From contig NW_003101665.1 of NCBI RefSeq assembly GCF_000003855.2, positions 972,828-1,036,827 on the forward strand: DNA of 64,000 bases. The letters run 5' to 3'. How positions within the stretch are numbered: the first letter of the stretch is position 1; every line of letters begins with the position of its first letter. Below are positions 54,846 to 64,000 of the stretch, one piece after another. The position numbers were made by a program, and so were the translations under genes. The DNA is from Blastomyces gilchristii SLH14081 (Eukaryota > Ascomycota > Eurotiomycetes > Onygenales > Ajellomycetaceae). Under the pieces are notes generated by a model. That model worked only from the letters and a program-made list of their open reading frames with translations, had not been told where the DNA came from and made no database searches.

Positions 54846-57800
54846 CACTGAATCTTGAATCAGAGCTTGTAATCTCATTTCTCTGAGTTAATAATCTCTT
54901 TAATCTGATATTTTCTTTCACTCTCTAATGCTTTATAAACAGAGTAATGAGTCACAGAGTTCTCTTCTAAGAATTTCTTATATTTACAGAGTAAAGAGAC
55001 ATGAAAAATATTATATATCTATAACTCAGATAATAGTTTCAATCTATAGAATTATAAGCTAACTTTCTTTATAATCTTATAAGACTTTATTTATAAGAGA
55101 TTCAGCTTCTTACTAGATCTTTATATAATAATATTTTCTAGACTTAGTCAGACTCTATCATCTTTCTTAAAACTTTTTATAATATACTTAAAGTCATAGT
55201 ATCTCTTCTGATACTCTTGAGTCTTTTTCAAGAATTTATAAGCTTTCTTCTGAATCTTCTGAATTCTCTCAGCTCATTCATAAGTATTATCACACTCTAT
55301 AGTATACTCTCATGAGTTTATCAAGATTATTCACAGATAAGTCTTAGTAAGCATCTTAAAGAGAGTTTTATCTGTGCTGACATACTTTGAGTTATTATAT
55401 ATGAACTCTGTAAGTAGTAATTAATATACTCAGTTATTCTGATTATAATTGACAAAGCACTGTAGATACTGTTTTAATATACTTATCAGATATTCTATCT
55501 GATTATCTGTCTGTTAATAAAAAGCTGTGCTTAGATCTTATGAGATCTTCAGTATAGTTATCAGATTAAATTAGAACTCTTCTGTAAAGATTGATTCTCT
55601 GTCTGAGATAATATTCACAAATAACTCATGCAACTGAATCATATTACAGACAAAGATATAAGTTAAATTCTTTGACTTCAAGTTCTTACAGATGAGTATA
55701 AAGTGTGTTATCTTGATAAAGTAATTCACTATTATCAGTACACTGTCAAAGCAGGTATTATATATGTTCTTACTTTCAGAGAGACTTATAAGAATATTTA
55801 TTTCTAAATATTCTCAAGATTTCTGTAGAATGAATAGAGAAGTAAGTTCTTCATATAATCTGAACTACACTATCTACAAATTCTGATAAATAGTATAAGA
55901 ATTCACTATCTTCTTTATAAGTTCTTATATCTTCAGTTAGAAGTATTTTCTTATAAGCAACTCATGAGTTCTAGTATCTGTAAAATGACTTACTAGAGAA
56001 GAGTCATGATATCTTTTAATAAGTTCTATATATAGAAACTTATTCATAGATATATAAATTCAGCTCTCTCTTTATAAGAGATTATTTAAGTCTCTTTAAT
56101 TCTTTATTTCTGCAGAGTTAATCTCTGCTATGAGTAGTTTTTAAATATACTAAGTATATTCATTCTTTAATTACAGTTCACACAATCTGAATAGAAGATC
56201 TTATAAAGACTTATACTCTGTTTCTTCTTATATCAGGTCTTTCACAGTACTTCTCAAAGCTTACAAACTCTTCAGATTATAGATACTCTCTTCAAGAATT
56301 CTTACAGAGATCTTCAGAGTATTAACTCTCAGTATTATAGAGAGAAGTTATACAGACTTCTTTTCTCTCTCTTCTCTCTTCTCTTATAGAGAATTGAGAG
56401 ACTCTTCAGTTAATCTCTTTATAATACTCAGTCTGAGTATTCTGTGAAGCTTTTCTGTCTTCTCTAGCTTCTCTATGTCTGTTATTCTGATCTTCTTAAT
56501 ATAGTCTGATCTGTGAGAGAGTTCATCTGCTGAGTTCTTAGTTCTCTTGATATGTTCTATCTTGAATCAGAACTCACTCAGTCTCTGAGCTTAGTAAATC
56601 TATCACTGTGAGAGTTTCTTGATTGAAGTAAACTATTATAAGCTGTTATAATCAGTTCTAATAGTAATCACTATTATAAGACTCTTAAAGTAGTGATATT
56701 AATAATGAAAGAATTTCACTATTATAAAAAGCTTCTGATTATAAATATTATAGTTAATCTCTATAGATTGTATCTTTCATAAGAAAAAGATCACTGAAAC
56801 TCAGTTCTCATTTAACTGTAGTTATAAGACTATTTCTGAAATTATAAAGAAGAAGATATCTGTCTTTAATCTGATTAAGAGTAAGAGATCAAAGTGAAAC
56901 AGTATTACTATATCTGTAAATATCTGTTTTAATCTTATAAAGACTTTATAAGCTTCTGAGATAAGAAAGTTCTTACAGTTCTCTCTTCTTAATAATCTTT
57001 TTATTTTCTATTCATAGAATGACTTCTTCTTATTTTCACTCTTCAGTATATCTGTAAGAATCAAGAAGATTCTTATAAATATAAAGATAAATTATCTATA
57101 GAAATTCACAAAGCTCAGAAAGATCTGAATCTCATGAATACTAGTTAACTTCAGTTATAATAGAATAATCTCAATCTGTAAAGATTTCATCTGAATATCA
57201 TTTATAGTAATTATATATTCTAGAAAATTAATCTGACAGATACTGAAGTTATACTTTATAAGCTTAATATATAGTTCTGTCTTATCTAAGATCTTTAACA
57301 CACTTTATATATACTCAGTATATTCTTTCTTCTTCACAGAGTATATTATCACATCATTCAGATATATTACTATAAAGATATTCAGATATGTATAAAGTGT
57401 TTTATTAATAAAAGACTGAAATACTGTAGAGATATTAGTCAGATCAAAAGATATTATTAGATATTTAAACAATCTCAGTGCAGTTCTAAAGATAGTCTTT
57501 CATTTATTTCTAGACTGTATTCACAGTCATGTATATATATTGATTACATTCAGTTATATGAATATAACAGCTTTCATGAGACAGTTGATTACATTCTTAA
57601 TCAGAGACAGAAAGTAGTAGCTCTTTATTATCTTGAAGTTCAGATTGCAGTAGTCTATACATAATCTGAGATCTTTATTCTTCTTCTTTACAAATATCAC
57701 AGAGACTCTCACAGAGGTCTGTGAAGATCAGATAAAGTTATTCTTCAGATTCTTCTTTATATAGATCTGTAAGATCTCTGTCTCATAGTAAGAGAGCTTA

Positions 57801-59625
57801 TAGATTGATTCTCAGAAGAGTTTCTATTCTTCTATCAAATTTATTATCAGATTCTTCTCATAGTGAGAAGAAAGCTTAGCTATCTTTACTAAGTTAAATA
57901 TCTCTGTAAGATCTCAGTATTTCTCTGATATCTGAAGCTCAGTTTTCATGACTGCAAGATTCTCAGACACTTATAAAGTTATTATATAGATAAGCTTATC
58001 TTCTCTAATCAACTCTGCAGTATCAACTGATTCTATCTCTGTAAGTGAGTCTGCTAACACTGATTAGAAGTATAAACCTGACTCACAGACAGCTATATAT
58101 GAATTGTGTCTTTAAAGTTATATAAGTTCTAAGTACATGTCATCTATAATGTTTATAATAATCACAGTTTCTGCAAATCTTCTCTAGATTTCAGAGAGAT
58201 CTTATAATTCAAAGATAACTCTTATAAGTTTCTCAGTTCTCAGATCTGAGTTCTCACATTCTACTTATTATAAGATCAGATTCTCAGTTTTTATTATTCA
58301 GCTCATTTACTCTGTGAGCTTTAGAAACACTACAGTAATCTGAGATTCTGAGTTCATTAATACTTTTCATACTTATAGAGCAGTAGTATTACAGTATAAT
58401 CTCTTCTTATAAGTAAGCATTTTCATCAGAGAAGCAACAGATTCAGATATCAGCTTTAAGACTTTTAAAAAGACTGTTACTGACTCTGTTTATAACTTCT
58501 TAAATTTCTATCTTAATTTATCTGAACAGTTTATATGAAGATGTTCTGATTTAGAATAGATAAAGCAGAGTCTCTTTTTCTTAATCTCTCTGTTATATAC
58601 TCTATTTACAGAAGCTTATAAAACTCTCTCTCTCTACTCAGCAGTCAGATATAAATCTCTCTATATCTTATTATCTTTTTCTAATAAATTTGTTCTCTGT
58701 TATTCTAACTCTTACAGAGCTGATCAGTGATTTACTCTTTATAAGTCTATGACTCTCACAGTGATCTGTAAGCAGTGAATGAGAGTTATTAGTTTCTTCA
58801 GAGTCAAGAACTTAGAGTCTTACTCAATGAGCTTGTTCTGTATATCTTTATTCAGTCTCTTTATAAATATTATCATTCAGGTCTTGTTTCAGAGCCCTGT
58901 TTTCACAGATCTCAATTTATATCATAATTTTATAAAGTGTTATAAGTAGTCTTCATCAGATTTCTTGTCTCTTTTTCTAATATTAATGATTATAGTTCAG
59001 ATGTTCTCTGTTCAGCTTACAGAGTCTTTCAACTTATTCTCTAGATAGATTTTAAGAATAAATCAGTGAGATCTTTTATAATCATTCTCTAGATAATTCA
59101 GCTAGTTCTTGACTTCAGTGTAATAGAGATCTGTCATTGTATAGATAACAGCTTCTTCATCTTTTATATTACATAGTCAGACTTATAAGTTAATTTCAAA
59201 TACAAACTTATAAAAGCTTTTATAAATTGTGATTTGATAAGTAATCTTAAGTAATCACAGCTTAAGAAAGTTTCTTTTCAGTTTGTAAGTGTTTCTGAAG
59301 ATTATATCTAGAAACTCAGTTTAAGAGTGTTTATAGATAGTAAGTATTTCTTATAGAAAAATAACTTAGTTCTGTAGAAGATACTCAAGAATATTCTTTA
59401 CTAAGATTAATTCATTCATAAGTTTGAAGAGTTTCTCTATCACAGATACAGAGAATAATATTCTATAAGTAATTAATAAGTTCTCTGAGACTTCTTTTAC
59501 AGAGATTATTTATAATTTAGATAACTGCTTCTGAGTATCTACAGTCAAGTTCACAGAAATTGAAGTATATAAGTTTCTAGTTCTTTTAGTTATAACAGAT
59601 AGTTGCTGACTGACTGAGCTTGAAA
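54846..59625 (-). pseudogene. Gypsy-B gag-pol relic
   Basis: Minus-strand reading through many stops. From the 5' side: gag (about 58200-59500), protease region, RT with a Y-L-N-D-V-like motif near 57370 and N-F-Y-R near 57080, RNase H (about 56500-56900) and integrase (about 55400-56200). A late N-I-F-H-V-S-L-L block near 54990-55017 marks the end of the integrase C-terminal domain. A chromodomain would follow just before the Gypsy-C insertion point. Strongly AT-rich, the most degraded of the gypsy copies. Confidence 0.75.
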
Positions 59626-59883
59626 TATAAGAATAAGTGCTTACAGATGATTATTCAGGTGTTTACAGCTTGATATAATATATACTGTTAACTACTAGAA
59701 GTATTCATGATAGAAAGATAAAATGTAGAAGTTAAATGTATAATAGCATTTAAGCTGAGTTATGAATAGTATTCACAAACTTCAGTCTATATAGTTATGT
59801 GTAGCCAAGGGCCGCTAGCCCTATTGATTACACAAGAGATAGAAATAGAGGTGAAGAATTCGCGAGAAGCGGGATTTCTTACA
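59626..59883 (-). repeat. Gypsy-B 5' LTR (right)
   Basis: 258 bp. The outer, right end keeps GGGCCGCTAGCCC and CGCGAGAAGCGGG; the inner, left end is mutated (GCTTACAGATGATTATTCAGG against GCTCGCAGGCGATTATTCGAG-type sequence in the other copy). Confidence 0.92.
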
Positions 59884-59888
59884 GTATA

Positions 59889-60061
59889 AGAATTCTTAAT
59901 TATAGTAATTATAGTATCAGTATAAATATGACTGAGATTATAGTATCAATTTAAAAGAGTCTTTGATATCTTTAATATCTGTGTTTTCACATTCACAGAA
60001 TCAATGTTATTAATAGTAGTAATAATAGTTATAGAAAAATCAACTTTTCAGTTAAAATTAT
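59889..60061. other. AT-rich DNA between Gypsy-B and LINE-B
   Basis: Short degraded stretch; its left edge is the Gypsy-B target site, whose other half is 44825-44878. No feature recognised. Confidence 0.6.
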
Positions 60062-60075
60062 ACTTATAAGATATT

Positions 60076-63000
60076 CCTGGTGAAATTCAGAATGCAAGAG
60101 AGCAGTGAGAGCTGATAATCTGATTGAATGAACCTTTGAGCATTCAATAGATTTGGTTAATAAGTCTGATCAACAAACATTCTTTAGAAAAGGCATGAAA
60201 CAGAAGTCTAGTATAGATCTAATCTTTATGTCACAAAATCTAATGAAAAGAAGACTTGTAAACTGGTTTATTGATTAAAATGAGACATCAGAATCAGATC
60301 ATAAGATTATTCAATTTGATATTGAACTGAGTGAGAAATAAATGAGTGAAAATCCTCTTCTCTCTAATCAGTATAACTTTGAAAAAGCTGATTGAAAAGC
60401 AGTTGAAGAAAGTATAAAACTGTTAAAATCTGAAAGACAGAATGAGCTATATTGGAATTCTGGTCAAGATATCTCAAATGAAATGCTTAAGAATAGAGTG
60501 AAGCTTATTACATCTATTATTCTAACAAGTGTTAGAGATAATATTTCAAAGAGAAAATCTTCTGAGTATTCAAAACCTTGATGAAATGAGAATATCTCAT
60601 CTAAAAGAAAAGAATTAGCTACTGCTAGAAGAGATTGAAAGAATGATGTAATATCTGATGAAGAGTTCAAAGCTGTCAGAAATGAATATTTTTCAGATAT
60701 TAAAAGAGCTAAAACAGACTGCTGGAATAAATTTCTTGAAGAAGCATAAGAGAAGGAAGTTTTTAAAGCTTTTAACTATACTAAAATAAGAAGTGTAGCA
60801 AAACTTCCAGTCTTAGAATATGAGTTTCAGAATGAATCATATACAGCAAACTCTTTTGAGAAAAAATGTCAAGCTTTCATGAGAATTCTCTTTCAGAACT
60901 CACCAGATTCAGATTCAGATTCAGAGAAAGAGAATATATCACTTCTCAACTATATTGATGAAAATGACTGAGAATGGCCTGATCTTACACAAGATGAATT
61001 AGAGTCAGCTATCTTCTCAAGTTCTGTTAAAACTGCTGCAGGTCCTGATTCAATTAATCACTTGATTATTCAAAATACATATTCCTACTTAAAGAATGAA
61101 TATTTTGAGCTCTTTTTCAATCTCTTGAAAAATGAATATTATTCTGAATGCTGAAGAGAAGTCACTGGAGTGATTCTTACAAAACCTAATAGAAAAACTT
61201 CAATTTCTAAGTCATATAGAGTAATATCTCTATTGAACTGCCTAGGAAAGGTTTTAGAAAAGATAATAGCTACTTAACTATCTTTTATAAGCTCTATAGA
61301 TGATTCTCTTTTATTCAGTGAATAAATGAGAGATAGAAAACAGTGTTCTGCAATTGACACTGTTCTCTCAGTGATTCATGATATTCAAATAGCAAAGCAT
61401 AAGAATCTGGTCTCAACTGCAGTTTTTATTGATATAAAAGAAGCATTTGATCATGTTTCAAAGTCAAAGTTAATTCAGATATTGAAGATATTAAAACTGC
61501 CACTTTCTCTAATAAAATGAGTTAACTGTTTTATATCTAAAAGAAGTATACAACTCTTCTTTAATGGAATGAAACAAGACAAGACTGAGATAAAAATAGA
61601 AGTATCACAGGAATCTTCAATCTCACTCATTTTATTTGCAATATACACTGCATATCTATTCAAAAATAGAAATATGAGAATAGTGCAATCTTCAAGTTAT
61701 GTGAATGATATTGATCTAGTCTACAGCTCAAAAACTATCAAAGAGAATTTGAAAGTAATTGAAGAAGCTGCAAAGAAAATCTTTGTTAGAGCAGATATCA
61801 ATTAAATTCAATTTAATATGAATAAAACTGAGTTAATTCATTTCTTTTCTAGATTCAATGAGAAAGAACTATCTCTAACTCTTTTAAATAGAGAGATTAA
61901 ATCCAGTGTAAATATCAAATGATTAGAAGTATGATTAAACTTCAAGTTGAATTTTAAATATCACATTCAACAGAGAACTGTCAAGGCAGAAAGACTATTG
62001 AATAACATAATCAGACTATCAAATACAGAGAGAGGTCTATCCTTCCAGGCTATGAGACAGTTATATATAGCCTGTATTACATCAGTAGCTGATTATGAAG
62101 TTCAAGTTTGATGAAATAATCAAGAGAATTTCACTGAACTCTTTCAAAGTCTGTAAAACAGAGTCTTGAGAAGAATTCTGAGAGCATTCAAATCATCTCC
62201 TATTAAAGTAATGAAAATTGAAGCTTCAATTTCTTCTCCTGCTATTAGAGTTGAAAAGACCTGTATGAACTATGCTCTGAGAGTTGTAAAGATGAGCTTA
62301 AGTCATATAATCAGAGAAAGAGTTTCTTCTTCATTTCCATCAATTAACTCTGAAAATAAACTGAATTGAAATAGATTTCTTGATTGAAATGAAAATAATT
62401 CTTCAAAGAAAATGTCTTCTCAACTGTACAGACTATGCTCTCTGATTAAAAATCAATTTTCTTCTTTAAATGTTGAAAAAGTTGATCATGAGAAGTTATC
62501 TCTCTGAAGAGAAAAGCTTCAATCTCTTATAGACTTATAAATAAGTGAACTATCAAAAGAGAAAGAATATGAACAGTATTTGAAAAGAATTTCTACAATC
62601 AATATAAAAGACTCTATTCTGATTTATTCAGATGACTCAAAAAATGAGAACTTGAATAGATTAGGCGCAGGCATTGCTTATACTGAAGATAATATCAATT
62701 TTATCTCAGATTTCTGAAATCTAGGCTCTGAATATGAAGTCTTTGATGCTGAACTATTTGCAATAGTGAAAGCTTTCAAACTCATTGAAATAAAATCTTA
62801 TAAAAGAGGAAATTGTTTGAAAGAGATATGAATATTCTCTGATAGTCAAGCTGCTTTAAAAAGACTTAGAAATAGTCAGATTTATAATGATCAAATGAAT
62901 CTTGAACTGATCTTAAACTCTGTTTTGAAAATTCAAAAGAGAAGAACATCAAAGCTGATAATTCATCTACACTGAGTTCCTGCTCATATGAATATTCATG

Positions 63001-63549
63001 GCAATGAATTGGCTGATTCAGCTGCAAAAAAGAGTGCAGAATTAAGCAGATCTATTCAAAAAATTATGTTCTAATCTTTTATAAAGAGAAAAATAAAAGA
63101 ATCTTGTTTAGACAAGTGAAATGAAAGCTGGCAGAAATAAAAGAAGAGTATACATTATTCAAGATTTGAAATAAAACCCAAGTGGAAATCTTGTTTAATT
63201 AAATGTAAAAAGAAACTATTCTCATCTATAATACAGCTGAAACTAGAACATGACTATTTCAAATCTTATATACAAAGATTTAATGATAGATTTGACTCAA
63301 TAGAATGCTCATTCTGCAATACAAATGAGAATTCTGAGTATATTATAATGCACTGTGCATTATACAATAGTCTCAGAGTCAGATTGAAAGAGAAGTATGA
63401 TCTAAATCAATTAAATATGAGATTCTTATTCTCAACTGAGACAGGAATTAAATACTTAATAGACTTTCTATCAGAAACTCAAGCAGCTATAAGAAAATGA
63501 CTAAATTCAGAATTATCTGAATATGAAGAGAAGGAAATCAACCAGATAT
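60076..63549 (+). pseudogene. LINE-B ORF2 (endonuclease end, RT, RNase H)
   Basis: Read through stops: the endonuclease end with K-S-S-I-D-L-I-F-M near 60210 and S-D-H-K near 60297. RT shows A-A-G-P-D-S-I near 61040, L-L-N-C-L-G-K-V-L-E-K near 61230, F-I-D-I-K-E-A-F-D at about 61423-61450 (motif A) and Y-V-N-D-I near 61700 (family Y-A-D-D). RNase H shows Y-S-D-D-S-K near 62625, G-A-G-I-A-Y, D-A-E-L-F-A near 62745, F-S-D-S-Q-A-A-L near 62837 and V-P-A-H-x4-G-N-E-L-A-D near 62977. A terminal zinc motif C-S-F-C-x8-H-C lies near 63310-63355. Stops are TGA at Trp sites and TAA/TAG at Gln sites. It supplied the comparison used to score damage in the composite element. Confidence 0.9.
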
Positions 63550-63921
63550 AGTCTGTTAAAACAGCTATATACTATCTTTTAATAATTTGTTTTATTACAG
63601 TCTTTCTTTATTTTATCTTTTCCTTTCAATTTCTTTCTGTCTATCTATTTAATGTGTCTATCTTTAAGACTGTGTTTTCTTTTCCTTTGTCATGATATTG
63701 TCAAATGGTTTCAAAGTATTAGATGATGTTAAAATACTGCAATTTGTAAACAGTTTTTGTATTCTGAGCTGGAATTTTCTGATTTTGCATATCTGAAATT
63801 GATGAATGTATAATAGTTAACTTTACAGATATAGGAAAAACCCTGAGAACTAAAAGTTCTCAGATAGATGTCATAGTCTCTGACTGTATACATCTATAAT
63901 TGAAGAATAATAATACTAATA
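60076..63921 (+). mobile_element. LINE-B: 5'-truncated non-LTR retrotransposon
   Basis: 3846 bp with a 14-bp target-site duplication ACTTATAAGATATT at 60062-60075 and 63922-63935 and a short (AAT)n-like 3' tail. It begins in the middle of the endonuclease, as expected for an incomplete reverse transcript. It is the same family as the LINE part of the composite element at 13736-15890, but less mutated. Confidence 0.93.
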
Positions 63922-63935
63922 ACTTATAAGATATT

Positions 63936-64000
63936 ATTATAATATACTTAACTGTCTTATTCAGATAATTGAGATTCTCATTGAACTCTTACTTATTAAT
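63936..64000. other. AT-rich flank of LINE-B
   Basis: Last 65 bases, degraded AT-rich DNA, nothing recognised. Confidence 0.6.

Larger units (their letters stand above)
44884..59883 (-). mobile_element. Gypsy-B: degraded Ty3/gypsy (chromovirus-like), split by Gypsy-C
   Basis: 258-bp LTRs at 44884-45141 and 59626-59883 with a perfect 5-bp duplication GTATA (44879-44883 and 59884-59888). Minus-strand direction is shown by a purine run (AGAGAGAGAAAGA) beside the left, i.e. 3', LTR and by RT blocks near 57100-57400. Gypsy-C (47101-54845 plus its duplication) lies inside; without it Gypsy-B is about 7.25 kb. The left part 45142-47095 is the stretch after pol. Confidence 0.92.

Noticed and set aside
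1..64000. An alternative genetic code with TGA read as Trp
   Set aside because: TGA is common only in AT-rich mutated transposons, together with TAA and TAG at Gln sites and Asp to Asn or Gly to Glu changes. Clean ORFs such as LINE-C ORF1 have none. C-to-T mutation explains all of it.

Overview
The window looks like a filamentous ascomycete (Pezizomycotina) chromosome with a compartmented genome. About three quarters is AT-rich, stop-riddled sequence made of transposons degraded by C-to-T/G-to-A change (RIP-like). It encloses two islands of balanced base composition (about 19.4-30.5 kb and 35.5-38.9 kb) plus small patches. The fungal assignment rests on Tad-like LINEs, short Ty1/copia and chromodomain Ty3/gypsy elements, short introns with GT..AG ends, a DUF3435 tyrosine recombinase gene, and TATA plus CT-rich promoters. 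I cannot name the species. All degraded frames were recognised by conserved motifs read through stops, so their inner limits are approximate.

Layout. 1-3.5 kb: degraded DNA, including an hAT transposase relic and perhaps a copia integrase relic. 3.5-11.9 kb: Gypsy-A, a degraded LTR element with well preserved 176-bp LTRs. 13.0-15.9 kb: a composite retroelement with a tRNA-like head and a LINE tail, flanked by one target-site duplication. 16-18 kb: AT-rich DNA with simple repeats. 18.1-22.4 kb: LINE-C on the minus strand, degraded at its 3' half and intact at its 5' half; its endonuclease carries a 424-bp TRIM-like mini-LTR element with identical 81-bp LTRs. 22.7-23.3 kb: the C-terminal piece of another LINE.

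23.3-30.5 kb: a gene island with minisatellites, a RING-finger gene (24.9-25.5 kb, minus) and an unrecognised two-exon gene (27.2-27.8 kb, plus). 30.5-35.7 kb: Copia-1, with 116-bp LTRs and a perfect 5-bp duplication. 36-38.5 kb: a foldback element, a 106-108 bp minisatellite and a small hypothetical gene. 38.9-41.5 kb: a DUF3435 recombinase gene with C2H2 fingers, of the type to which Starship captains belong; only its first exon escaped mutation. 42-44.8 kb: a Gypsy-A relative cut off inside RT. 44.9-59.9 kb: Gypsy-B, with Gypsy-C nested inside it (47.1-54.8 kb). 60.1-63.9 kb: LINE-B.

Three points deserve most attention. First, mutation load is mirror-symmetric at LTR-element ends: outer LTR edges are clean and inner edges are saturated, in two or three independent elements. 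Second, the changes fall mainly in CpG and CpC rather than in CpA as in Neurospora. Third, Gypsy-A and Gypsy-C both carry, between pol and the 3' LTR, an antisense reading frame with a Ser/Ala/Pro-rich part followed by a Cys cluster.
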